A stretch of DNA of 21,488 nt from an uncultured Alphaproteobacteria bacterium (GCA_934538895.1 CAKTCH010000004.1:1-21488), one strand, 5' to 3'; shown: positions 14,837 to 21,488, counted from the first letter of the stretch. A program made the numbers and translations. Notes: generated by a model from the letters alone, not told the origin.

Positions 14837-15400
14837 ATGACGGAACAAAACACGCCTTATAATTATCTCGGCCAGTGGCACGCCACCACCATCCTCGCGG
14901 TCCGCAAGGGCAGCGATATCGTGATCGCTGGCGACGGTCAGGTATCGATGGGCCAGACGGTGCTGAAGGCGAATGCCCGTAAAATTCGCCGCCTCGGAAA
15001 AGACGGCAAGATCATCGCCGGATTTGCCGGCGCCACCGCCGACGCCTTCACATTATTCGAACGTCTGGAGGCGAAGCTGGAAGCGCATCCGGGGCAATTG
15101 ACCCGCGCCTGCGTCGAACTGGCGAAAGACTGGCGCATGGATAAATATCTGCGCCGCCTCGAAGCGCTGATGGCCGTCTGCGACAAGGAAACGTCGCTGA
15201 TCCTGACAGGCACGGGCGACGTCGTGGAGCCGGAAGACGGCGTCATCGGCATCGGTTCCGGCGGCAATTACGCATTGGCCGCCGCCCGCGCCTTGATCGA
15301 CCAGCCCCTGAGCGCCGAAGAGATCGCGCGCAAGGCGATGAAGATCGCGGGTGACATCTGCGTCTATACCAACCATAATATCGTGCTTGAAAAGCTATAG
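14837..15400 (+). CDS. hslV: ATP-dependent protease subunit HslV (ClpQ peptidase)
   Basis: HslV is the proteasome-like threonine peptidase that forms the double-hexamer core of HslUV in the cytosol. The protein is 187 residues from ATG 14837 and contains TTILAVRKGSDIVIAGDGQVS, GKIIAGFAGATADAFTLFE, IGSGGNYALAAARAL and GDICVYTNHNIV, all family hallmarks. The catalytic Thr is residue 17, after MTEQNTPYNYLGQWHA, so a 16-residue propeptide must be removed. Such extensions occur in alphaproteobacteria; E. coli removes only Met. An open frame back to 14744 exists but encodes nothing family-like. AAGGG stands just before ATG. hslU starts 22 bases downstream in the same unit. Confidence 0.97.
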   Translation: MTEQNTPYNYLGQWHATTILAVRKGSDIVIAGDGQVSMGQTVLKANARKIRRLGKDGKIIAGFAGATADAFTLFERLEAKLEAHPGQLTRACVELAKDWRMDKYLRRLEALMAVCDKETSLILTGTGDVVEPEDGVIGIGSGGNYALAAARALIDQPLSAEEIARKAMKIAGDICVYTNHNIVLEKL

Positions 15401-15422
15401 GCGAAAGCTGATTTCCCCCATC

Positions 15423-16757
15423 ATGAGCAACCCGCAAAATATCATCGACATCCCGACCCTGACCCCGCGCGAGATCGTATCCGAGCTTGACCGCCATATC
15501 ATCGGCCAGGCGAGCGCCAAGCGCGCGGTCGCCATCGCCCTGCGCAACCGCTGGCGCCGTCAGCAACTGCCGAAAGATCTGCAGGAAGAAATCTATCCGA
15601 AAAATATCCTGATGATCGGCCCCACGGGCGTCGGCAAGACCGAAATCGCCCGCCGCCTCGCGAAGCTCGCGCAGGCGCCGTTCCTGAAGGTCGAAGCGAC
15701 GAAATTCACCGAGGTCGGCTATGTCGGCAAGGACGTGGAATCGATCATCCGCGATCTGGTGGAAATCGCCATTCATATGGTGCGCGACAAGATGCGCCGT
15801 TCCGTCACCGCGCAGGCTGAACTCTATGCGGAGAACCGCGTGCTGGACGCGCTGGTCGGCGACACCGCCAGCGAAGGCACGCGTGAATCCTTCCGCCAGA
15901 AATTGCGCAACGGTGAACTCAACGGCAAGGAAATCGAGATCGAGGTGCAGGATAAAACCGACCCGATGGCCAGCTTCGACATACCGGGGATGCCGGGTTC
16001 GTCCATGAGCATGATTAATATCGGCGAGATGATGGGCAAGGCCTTCGGCGGGCGCACCAGACGCAGGAAGATGACCGTGGAAGACAGCCACGAAGTGCTG
16101 ATGGCCGAAGAAGCCGACAAGCTTCTGGATGACGAGAAGGTAATTGCCACGGCACTGGAACTGGTGCAGCAGAACGGTATCGTGTTCATCGATGAGGTCG
16201 ATAAGATCGCCAGCCGACAGGGCGCGCGCGGCGGCGACGTCAGCCGCGAAGGCGTGCAGCGCGACCTGCTGCCGCTGATCGAGGGCACTACCGTCAACAC
16301 CAAGCATGGCCCGGTCAAGACGGATCATATCCTGTTTATCGCTTCGGGCGCGTTCCATTACGCCAAACCGTCGGATTTGCTGGCCGAGTTGCAGGGCCGC
16401 CTGCCCATCCGCGTGGAGCTGAGCGCCCTGACCAGGGAAGATTTCCGCCGCATCCTGACCGAAACCGACGCCTGCCTGATCCGCCAGTACAAGGCGCTGA
16501 TCGGCACCGAGGGCGTCGCTATCGATTTTGACGACGAAGCGATTGATGAAATCGCCTCCATCGCCTACGCCGTCAACGAGACGGTCGAGAATATCGGCGC
16601 GCGCCGCCTGCATACGGTGATGGAAAAACTGCTGGACGATATCAACTTTACCGCCTCGGACCGCGGCGGCGAAATCATCGCCATCGGAGCGGCGCAGGTA
16701 AAAGCGCAGCTGTCTGAACTGGCGCAGAATACCGACCTGTCGAAATTCATTCTTTAG
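15423..16757 (+). CDS. hslU: ATP-dependent protease ATPase subunit HslU (ClpY)
   Basis: HslU is the AAA+ unfoldase hexamer that feeds substrates to HslV. From ATG 15423 it is 444 residues, almost exactly the E. coli length. Visible are LTPREIVSELDRHIIGQ (13-29), Walker A GPTGVGKT (66-73), the pore loop GYVG (99-102), the intermediate I domain (~110-235), Walker B VFIDE (254-258), and the C-terminal LSKFIL whose tail docks into HslV. The frame is open from 15351 inside hslV, but the family N-terminus fixes the start at 15423. It follows hslV by 22 bases and is followed after 29 bases by an M23 peptidase gene, possibly in the same transcript. Confidence 0.98.
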   Translation: MSNPQNIIDIPTLTPREIVSELDRHIIGQASAKRAVAIALRNRWRRQQLPKDLQEEIYPKNILMIGPTGVGKTEIARRLAKLAQAPFLKVEATKFTEVGYVGKDVESIIRDLVEIAIHMVRDKMRRSVTAQAELYAENRVLDALVGDTASEGTRESFRQKLRNGELNGKEIEIEVQDKTDPMASFDIPGMPGSSMSMINIGEMMGKAFGGRTRRRKMTVEDSHEVLMAEEADKLLDDEKVIATALELVQQNGIVFIDEVDKIASRQGARGGDVSREGVQRDLLPLIEGTTVNTKHGPVKTDHILFIASGAFHYAKPSDLLAELQGRLPIRVELSALTREDFRRILTETDACLIRQYKALIGTEGVAIDFDDEAIDEIASIAYAVNETVENIGARRLHTVMEKLLDDINFTASDRGGEIIAIGAAQVKAQLSELAQNTDLSKFIL

Positions 16758-16786
16758 CCGCACAGGAAATCGGGGGGATCGTAAAC

Positions 16787-17803
16787 GTGACTGCGCTCAT
16801 AAAACTCATATGCGCGTTGCTGCTGCTATTGCCTTTCCCTGCCGCGGCACAACAGAACGATGATGCCCCGCCTGCCTTACAGATGCCGGTGGACTGCGCA
16901 CTGGGCAGGACATGCTGGCTGGTGAATTATCCCGATACCGATGCCGCCCCCGACGTCGCCCGCGATTATAACTGCGGCCCCCTGACCTACGAAGGCCATG
17001 ACGGCAGCGATTTCGGCATTCGCGATCTGGTGGCGATGGAAATCGGGGTTCCCGTACGCGCCGCCGCCGATGGCCGGATATTGCGGATTCGCGACGGCGC
17101 CGAGGACAGGATGCCGGATGATAATGATATCCAGACGATGCTGCGCGACAAGAAAGCCTGCGGCAACGGCATCGTGATGGAACATGCCGGCGGCTGGCAG
17201 ACGCTTTACTGCCACATGAAACAAGGGTCGTTCAAGGTGAAGGAAGGCCAGCAGGTCAAGGCGGGCACTCCGCTCGGCCTTGTCGGCCATTCCGGCGCCG
17301 CTGAATTTCCGCACCTGCATTTCACGCTGATGAAAGCGGGCCGGATCCACGATCCCTTCAGCGGCCATGCCATGGGCACCGCCTGCAAAAGCGAAACGCG
17401 TTCTTTCTGGGCGCAACCGCTGCCCTATGAACCCGTCTCGATTTACGCCGCCGGTTTTAAAACAGCCGTCCCCGACCTCGAAGGGCTGCGCATCGACAGC
17501 ACGGCCCCGGCACAGCTGCGCCGGAAGGAAGCCGGTATCCTGACATTCTGGGTCACGATCTATGGCGTGGCCGCAGACGATAAGATCGAGATGGAAATTC
17601 TGGGGCCGGACGGGCAAAGCGTCGCCCAAAGAGACATCACGCAGGAAAGCGCACGCGCGCGCCAGTTTTATTTCATCGGCAAGGATTTCAAGGGCGAACT
17701 GGCGCCCGCAGGAACATACACCGGCGTCATCACACTATCCCGCCGGGAAGCGGACGGCAGGACATTGATACGTACACGCGATGCCACGGCAACCGTGCAA
17801 TAG
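16787..17803 (+). CDS. Secreted M23 family metallopeptidase (LytM/peptidoglycan hydrolase-like)
   Basis: The 338-residue protein has a signal peptide (TALIKLICALLLLLPFPAAAQ, cleavage near residue 21) and would be periplasmic. The M23 zinc site is complete: H71 and D75 in GHDGSDFGI, H143 in LYCHMKQG, and H176 and H178 in FPHLHFTLMKAG. It should therefore be an active endopeptidase on peptidoglycan cross-bridges or another Gly-rich peptide. Paired cysteines (37/43/63, 125/142) suggest disulfides. Residues ~215-338 form a beta-rich C-terminal domain I do not recognise. The start is GTG at 16787 with a strong GGGGGGAT tract (16772-16779) seven bases upstream. It may be transcribed with hslVU, 29 bases upstream. 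Confidence 0.92.
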   Translation: MTALIKLICALLLLLPFPAAAQQNDDAPPALQMPVDCALGRTCWLVNYPDTDAAPDVARDYNCGPLTYEGHDGSDFGIRDLVAMEIGVPVRAAADGRILRIRDGAEDRMPDDNDIQTMLRDKKACGNGIVMEHAGGWQTLYCHMKQGSFKVKEGQQVKAGTPLGLVGHSGAAEFPHLHFTLMKAGRIHDPFSGHAMGTACKSETRSFWAQPLPYEPVSIYAAGFKTAVPDLEGLRIDSTAPAQLRRKEAGILTFWVTIYGVAADDKIEMEILGPDGQSVAQRDITQESARARQFYFIGKDFKGELAPAGTYTGVITLSRREADGRTLIRTRDATATVQ

Positions 17804-17820
17804 ACTCAGAAATATATGAT

Positions 17821-18369
17821 TTATTCATCCGTCGTGGACGTACGTTGCCGCCGCAACAGCACGTACAGCGCGCCACCGCCGCCATCTGCGGGCTGCGCGC
17901 TTTCAGTGCGCAGGACAATCGCCCGCAGCGAAGGCGCGCACAGCCATTCCGGAACACTGCGCCTGATGATGCCCGCGCCGCTTTTCCCCTTCCCGGTAAT
18001 GACGAGCACACAACGCTGCCGCCTTGCATAGGCCGATTGCAGCGTTTCCAGAAGCCTTTTATGCGCGGCGGCTTGCGTCATCCCGTGCAGATCGAGCGTG
18101 ACATCAACCGGGAAGCGTCCCTTCTTCAGTTTCTCAGCCGTGCGCCTGTCCACTTCCTGATCGCCGGGATGACGGTCAGGCAACGGCGGCAGCAAGGGTG
18201 CCGGTACGACCCTCTTGGGCATTTGTTTCTTCATAGGCAAGGCGGCCACAGGGCGCTGTACTGAATTTTTATCGCGCAGGGGTTTGATGTCTTTCGTCAC
18301 CATATCCCATAAACCGGCGTCATCGTCCCTGCCGCCTGATCCTTTTCCGGAAATATTTGAGGAAATCAT
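17821..18369 (-). CDS. Smr (small MutS-related) domain protein
   Basis: The 182-residue protein has an N-terminal LWDMVTKDIKPLRDK segment (20-34) typical of alphaproteobacterial Smr proteins, then a basic/Pro-rich linker. A C-terminal Smr domain follows with LDLHGM (92-97), HKRLLETL and the glycine-rich TGKGKSGAGIIRRSVPEWL (125-143). Smr domains nick or cleave DNA or RNA (MutS2-type endonuclease; some resolve ribosome collisions). Catalytic activity cannot be proved, but the DLHG and TGKG elements are intact. It converges on the M23 gene with a 17-base gap and diverges from the 18444 gene across 74 bases. Confidence 0.93.
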   Translation of the reverse strand: MISSNISGKGSGGRDDDAGLWDMVTKDIKPLRDKNSVQRPVAALPMKKQMPKRVVPAPLLPPLPDRHPGDQEVDRRTAEKLKKGRFPVDVTLDLHGMTQAAAHKRLLETLQSAYARRQRCVLVITGKGKSGAGIIRRSVPEWLCAPSLRAIVLRTESAQPADGGGGALYVLLRRQRTSTTDE

Positions 18370-18411
18370 AAGGTTATACCGAGTCTGTCCGCTTCCCCGG
18401 AGATATTATAC

Positions 18412-18423
18412 TGTTTGTAAACA
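18412..18423. repeat. Short dyad in the smr / 18444 divergent gap
   Basis: TGTTT-GT-AAACA is a perfect 5-bp inverted repeat about 21 bases before the 18444 start, in an AT-rich 74-base gap. A TATACT at 18407 could be a -10 element, but I see no convincing -35. Confidence 0.25.
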
Positions 18424-18443
18424 ATTTGAGCTAAAATATTCAT

Positions 18444-19232
18444 GTGAGCGAAATGAGTAAGCGCAGCAAGGCCGTAAGAGCCATAACCAGAGCAACCTTT
18501 CTGACGGGCTTGCTGATGATGTTCTTTACAGCCGTGATCGCCACCGGTGTTTCGGCGGCAAAACCCACGAAGCTGCCGCCGGAATATCTGGCGGGCTTCG
18601 CCTTTTTCAAATACGCCAACGCCCGGCCCAATTTTGAAGAATGGATAAAGGCGTCGCTGCGCTATGCGAACGCCACGCCGCGTGAACGCGTCAATATGCT
18701 GCGCCTGGAAGCCCCGCTGCTTGAAAGCCGTTTTGACAATTATATTCCCGACGAGAACCTCATCCAGCTGAAGGTGAAGGCGCGTATTGACGTCCCGGGC
18801 AAAAAAAAGGCGGAACATCTCCTCCAGAAACAGGGGAAGATTCCTGTGACGATCGAGCTGCCCCAGCAAAGCCATGAGTTTTTTCCTTTAAAGGTCGGAA
18901 ATATGTGGCTGGCGCTGATCCCGTCAAATGTCGAGGAAACGACAAATATTTTCTTTAACGCCGAAGAATACAAAAGCTTTAAAAAACATATCTCAGGCAC
19001 CAGCCTGTCCGGCAACGCCGAAGGCATCGTTTATATTTCCCTTCTGGCGAACGGCGCTGACACGAAGACGCCCATGCAGGCCGGTGGTTACGACTTGTGG
19101 ATGCTGAGCGCCCAAATTGTAGGCATTGAATTATGGGATATCGAAGAACGTCACATGGCATGGTATGTCGAAGCCCCCGGCCATGAAGTACGTCTTAATA
19201 AAAACATGGTTTTTGATTTATACGAGAATTGA
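18444..19232 (+). CDS. Unrecognised exported or membrane-anchored 262-residue protein
   Basis: I do not recognise this protein. A basic N-terminus (SKRSKAVRAITRA) is followed by a hydrophobic stretch (about residues 19-36) ending VSAAKPT. This is a signal peptide with a plausible cleavage after VSA, or a single N-terminal anchor. The mature part is mixed alpha/beta, without Cys in the visible motifs and without repeats. It includes PNFEEWIKASLRYANATPRE, an acidic/basic middle with poly-Lys (PGKKKAEHLLQKQ), and WLALIPSNVEETTNIFF. It is likely periplasmic. I start at GTG 18444; an ATG at 18453 is equally possible, and neither has a strong ribosome binding site. The next gene starts 41 bases downstream. 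Confidence 0.8.
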   Translation: MSEMSKRSKAVRAITRATFLTGLLMMFFTAVIATGVSAAKPTKLPPEYLAGFAFFKYANARPNFEEWIKASLRYANATPRERVNMLRLEAPLLESRFDNYIPDENLIQLKVKARIDVPGKKKAEHLLQKQGKIPVTIELPQQSHEFFPLKVGNMWLALIPSNVEETTNIFFNAEEYKSFKKHISGTSLSGNAEGIVYISLLANGADTKTPMQAGGYDLWMLSAQIVGIELWDIEERHMAWYVEAPGHEVRLNKNMVFDLYEN

Positions 19233-19273
19233 TTTACAATCGGCCCTGAATAAATAATGAACATGGAGGCGTT

Positions 19274-19813
19274 ATGGACTCCCGCCTCGACAGCATATTC
19301 CGCACGACCTTCCGCCAGACGGAAAGCGCCGATACCTGGATGGGTATTCGCCGCGAGGAACCGCGCGAAGATCATAAGCGGCGCAAGGACGACGATGCCG
19401 ACAAGCACGAGAAACCGCAATGGGAAGATGATACCGTCGTCTCGATCGCGGCGCTTCAGCAGTTCCTGGCGACATTGATCGCTTCCGATTCCGTCTATCA
19501 ACCCGCCCCCATGCCATCGGCGCATGAATCCGCGCATTTATCGGCACGGCAGCAACGCGCCCATAACGCCGCTAACGCCTATCAATCGACGGCGCGCCAT
19601 GCCGCGCCAGCGGCAACGCCGCCACCGCTCGCGGTGGAAAACCCTTCATCCCCCACCCTCTCGCAGGAAGAGAATCGCGCGATTCACCAATTGATGGGCG
19701 ATCTTGATCTGCTGCTGCAAAACGGCATAAACGCGCTGACGATCCAGAAGGAAGGCAGCTTCCTTGAAAGCCTGCGCAGCGCCGCCCGCACCGCCCTGGC
19801 CGCCATCACCTGA
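19274..19813 (+). CDS. Unrecognised 179-residue charged cytoplasmic protein
   Basis: I do not recognise this protein. Three parts are visible. The N-terminus is very hydrophilic, with an Arg/Lys/Asp run (GIRREEPREDHKRRKDDDAD), then DDTVVSIAALQQFLATLIA, a short predicted helix. The middle (about 82-130) is Ala/His/Pro-rich and probably disordered. The C-terminus (about 132-179) looks helical (ENRAIHQLMGDLDLLLQNG...LESLRSAARTALAAIT). There is no signal peptide. ATG at 19274 has GGAGG four bases upstream. It may be an adaptor or scaffold, but nothing shows its partner. The downstream gene converges on it with a 49-base gap. Confidence 0.78.
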   Translation: MDSRLDSIFRTTFRQTESADTWMGIRREEPREDHKRRKDDDADKHEKPQWEDDTVVSIAALQQFLATLIASDSVYQPAPMPSAHESAHLSARQQRAHNAANAYQSTARHAAPAATPPPLAVENPSSPTLSQEENRAIHQLMGDLDLLLQNGINALTIQKEGSFLESLRSAARTALAAIT

Positions 19814-19815
19814 CG

Positions 19816-19827
19816 CCCGCAAGCGGG
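19816..19827. repeat. Small GC-rich hairpin between convergent genes
   Basis: CCCGC-AA-GCGGG lies just past the stop of the 19274 gene and 36 bases from the stop of the convergent regulator gene. No T-run follows on either strand (GGAGGGGGG on the plus strand), so it is at best a weak terminator. Confidence 0.3.
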
Positions 19828-19862
19828 AGGGGGGAAGTAATTCAAGGAAAATGCGCCATACG

Positions 19863-20381
19863 CTAGGCAAATTTCAGGCAATAGCCCTGCTCTGCCGTCA
19901 TCAGCAACGCGGGCCGCGCCGGGTCCTCTTCAAGCTTCTGCCGTAGGCGGTAAACATGCGTCTCCAGCGTGTGCGTCTCTACGCCGTCGGCATAACCCCA
20001 CACCTGCGTCAGCAGATCGCGGCGGCTGACGAACGCCCCTTGCGCCGCCGCCAGATATTTCAGGATGCCCGCCTCTTTCTCGGTCAGGATGATTTCCGCG
20101 CCCGCCGGGGTCACCAGCACGGAAAGCGCCGGATCGAACGTCAGGCCGCCGATCGCCATGGCCTGTTCCGCCGGGGATAGCTGGCGGCTTGCCTGCCGGA
20201 TTTTTTGCAGCAACGCCCCCAGCCGCACCGGGGCCGATACCGTCAAGGCCGCCTCGGCGCCGCTATCGGTAAAATGCACAGCCAACCCCTGCGACAGCGC
20301 ATATGCGCGCACCACCCGCTGCATCAGCGGGTCACGGATATAAAGGCCGACGGAGAGGGGTGTATTTATGCCCATATTCAT
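19863..20381 (-). CDS. Winged-helix transcriptional regulator (OmpR/PhoB-type) with degenerate short receiver
   Basis: Residues ~78-171 are a complete OmpR/PhoB DNA-binding domain: GGLTFDPALSVLV, the helix ILTEKEAGILKYLAAAQGAFVSRRDLL (98-124), the recognition helix THTLETHVYRLRQKLE (136-151) and the wing ...EQGYCLKF. The first ~75 residues resemble only the two ends of a receiver domain (beta-1/alpha-1, then PVRLGALLQKIRQASRQ like the receiver's last helix). The middle with the phosphorylated Asp is missing: 172 residues instead of ~225. It should thus bind DNA without classical phosphorylation. AAGG sits seven bases before the second ATG (20375), so translation may begin there. It is divergent from the sigma-54-linked gene at 20527. 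Confidence 0.9.
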   Translation of the reverse strand: MNMGINTPLSVGLYIRDPLMQRVVRAYALSQGLAVHFTDSGAEAALTVSAPVRLGALLQKIRQASRQLSPAEQAMAIGGLTFDPALSVLVTPAGAEIILTEKEAGILKYLAAAQGAFVSRRDLLTQVWGYADGVETHTLETHVYRLRQKLEEDPARPALLMTAEQGYCLKFA

Positions 20382-20465
20382 ACCTTACGACAATTTTTAC
20401 CGGACAGCAGGGAAAAAACGCCCGCGAATACCCCATACCCCGGCTAGACAAAGCTCAACCGATTG

Positions 20466-20477
20466 ATATAGCTATAT
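20466..20477. repeat. Perfect 12-bp AT palindrome next to the sigma-54 promoter
   Basis: ATATAGCTATAT is a full palindrome ending seven bases before the TGGCAC element. It could assist bending or be a regulator half-site for the divergent regulator; a chance AT-rich palindrome is also possible. Confidence 0.35.
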
Positions 20478-20483
20478 ATTCTC

Positions 20484-20498
20484 TGGCACACCTCTTGC
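20484..20498 (+). promoter_or_regulatory. Sigma-54 (RpoN) -24/-12 promoter of the 20527 gene
   Basis: TGGCAC-N5-TTGC matches the RpoN consensus TGGCAC-N5-TTGC at every one of its conserved bases. The key GG (20485-20486) and GC (20497-20498) are separated by exactly the required 10 bases. Transcription would start near 20510, giving a leader of only about 17 bases that still contains TAAGG (20511-20515) ahead of ATG 20527. The correct orientation and distance to a gene make chance unlikely. No enhancer site for an activator was identified in the 100 bases upstream. Confidence 0.75.
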
Positions 20499-20526
20499 GA
20501 GGGTAAGGGGTAAGGTCTGGTGAAGG

Positions 20527-21387
20527 ATGATTGATCCCACGTTCTTAAATGCTTATCCCGCAACGAACGACGCCGCGCCGGGCGGCGCGAAACCGCGGCT
20601 GCATATGCGCCGCGACCCCGATGACCGCACCGCCGGCAGCATTCCCGTCTGGCAAAGCGCTAAATCCGCATCGCGTCAGGCCGCCCTGCCCGCCGCTGAA
20701 ACCGCCCCCGGTTTCAAGGCAGCCATGAACTATGCCGGGGAAGAAGGCGGCGATAATGAACCCGTCATGGGCGAAAGCGCGGCGGCAGAGGAATTCGGCT
20801 TCGAGGATTTGGTCGATATCGTAAACCCGCTGCATCACATTCCGCTGGTCAACGTCGTTTATCAAAGCGTCACCGGCGACACCATCAAGCCCGCGGGCCG
20901 TATTATCGGCGGCGCCGTCTTTGGCGGCTTCGTCGGCGCCGCCGCCGGTATCGCCAACGTGATCGTGGAAGAGGAAACCGGCAAGGACGTCGCGGGCAAC
21001 GTAGTGGCCTTCGTCACCGAGGGCAAAACCCCGCAGGCAAGACCGGGCAGCCTCTCGCCGGAAGAGCAGCTGGATCAGGCGGCACGGATCGCCTTCAACG
21101 ATGAAATCGTGACCGAAGAACTGCCGGCCATGGCCTTTGGATGGCAACCCTCCGCCCCGGCCGCGACGCGCAGCGCGGTAACGAGAACACGTTACGAATA
21201 TGTACGCGAGGAAGATAACCGCATGGCTGGAACCAGCCCCCGTACGCGCACACCGCAACAGGCAGCACCATTACCCCGCACAACCCTGACCGACCCCGCC
21301 AGCATCAATCTCGCCCGGATTCACGCCGATCAGGTCAGGGAAGTAACCTCCCTGCATCTCACCCCCCTGCCCCCGCCTTCGTGGTAA
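20527..21387 (+). CDS. Unrecognised 286-residue protein with a conserved-looking Gly/Ala core, sigma-54 linked
   Basis: I cannot name this protein. The first ~88 residues are polar and probably disordered. Residues ~90-163 form an ordered-looking core: FEDLVDIVNPLHHIPLVNVV (91-110), then TGDTIKPAGRIIGG, a Gly/Ala hydrophobic stretch (128-147) and EEETGKDVAGNVVAFV. From memory, similar 'NPL.HIP...Y...TGD.I.P..R..GGA.FGG' blocks occur in other alphaproteobacterial hypothetical proteins; I could not check this. The rest is Pro/Arg/Thr-rich and low in complexity. There is no signal peptide. The Gly/Ala stretch might associate with a membrane. An in-frame TGA six bases upstream fixes ATG 20527 as the first possible ATG start. 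The RpoN-type promoter suggests conditional expression, such as for motility, nitrogen or envelope stress. Confidence 0.8.
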   Translation: MIDPTFLNAYPATNDAAPGGAKPRLHMRRDPDDRTAGSIPVWQSAKSASRQAALPAAETAPGFKAAMNYAGEEGGDNEPVMGESAAAEEFGFEDLVDIVNPLHHIPLVNVVYQSVTGDTIKPAGRIIGGAVFGGFVGAAAGIANVIVEEETGKDVAGNVVAFVTEGKTPQARPGSLSPEEQLDQAARIAFNDEIVTEELPAMAFGWQPSAPAATRSAVTRTRYEYVREEDNRMAGTSPRTRTPQQAAPLPRTTLTDPASINLARIHADQVREVTSLHLTPLPPPSW

Positions 21388-21455
21388 ATCATACGCCCCT
21401 GATAAATCTCAGAGCAGCCTTGGTAAAATTCGTCAATTTGGACATTGTTGTTTTT

Positions 21456-21488
21456 CACCACAAAGTCACCAAGGGCACAAAGGAGCAC
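21456..21488. repeat. Tandem CAC(A/C)AAG-type short repeat running off the window end
   Basis: Units starting at 21459 (CACAAAG), 21467 (CACCAAG), 21476 (CACAAAG) and 21486 (CAC, cut off) recur every 8-10 bases. This is the first noncoding stretch after the 20527 gene. The rest of 21388-21455 shows no gene or terminator I can support. Confidence 0.5.

Noticed and set aside
15351..15422. Upstream extension of hslU into hslV
   Set aside because: The extra 24 residues are an out-of-frame reading of the hslV end. The HslU family starts shortly before LTPREIV, which fits 15423.
15243..16763. 506-residue minus-strand open frame opposite hslU
   Set aside because: It is an antisense shadow of hslU with no family features. 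Length alone is explained by the GC-rich codon pattern of the real gene.
1..21488. Prophage, CRISPR-Cas, toxin-antitoxin or defence system
   Set aside because: I found no repeat-spacer array, integrase, transposase, phage structural gene, or paired small toxin/antitoxin genes. The unknown genes do not form a recognisable defence cluster.

Overview
The window looks like ordinary chromosome from a moderately GC-rich alphaproteobacterium. Supporting signs are HslV with a short propeptide ahead of the catalytic Thr, followed at once by HslU; an Smr protein of the type with a 'LWDMVTKDIKPL' N-terminus; an NDUFA9-like NAD(P)-binding protein; and an OmpR-type regulator with a shrunken receiver. The exact order cannot be fixed from the sequence. 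I see no rRNA, tRNA, CRISPR array, insertion sequence, integrase or prophage gene, and no gene-free stretch longer than about 230 bases.

Layout. 1-353: 3' end of an RND efflux pump gene (+). 445-6779 (all -): a diguanylate cyclase, the UvrD/PcrA helicase, an NDUFA9-like protein, a SurA-type periplasmic isomerase and the KsgA 16S rRNA dimethyltransferase; the last three probably form one operon. 6864-9527 (-): an unrecognised Ala/Gly-rich protein and the YifB/ComM AAA+ ATPase. 9528-9746: a dyad-rich divergent control region. 9747-12096: an unrecognised protein (+) facing a GNAT acetyltransferase, a pirin and a HIT protein (all -). 12325-14696: a lipoprotein with a C-terminal trypsin-like protease domain (+) facing a TerC/Alx membrane protein (-). 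14837-17803 (+): hslV, hslU and a secreted M23/LytM metallopeptidase. 17821-18369: an Smr-domain protein (-). 18444-19813 (+): two unrecognised proteins, the first exported. 19863-20381: a winged-helix regulator with a degenerate receiver (-). 20527-21387: an unrecognised protein (+) behind a sequence closely matching a sigma-54 promoter.

How the genes fit together. Most are housekeeping: ribosome maturation (KsgA), envelope protein folding and turnover (SurA, the M23 peptidase, the protease lipoprotein), proteolysis (HslVU), DNA repair or processing (UvrD, Smr, YifB) and c-di-GMP signalling. No coherent defence, secretion or biosynthetic cluster is visible.

The most interesting part is 18.4-21.4 kb plus the 6864-7814 gene. 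These hold unrecognised proteins, a probably phosphorylation-independent regulator, and one gene apparently under sigma-54 control with a leader of only about 17 bases. Several intergenic dyads overlap putative promoters or ribosome binding sites and are plausible operators: 9601-9733, 12258-12279, 14776-14793 and 6785-6829.
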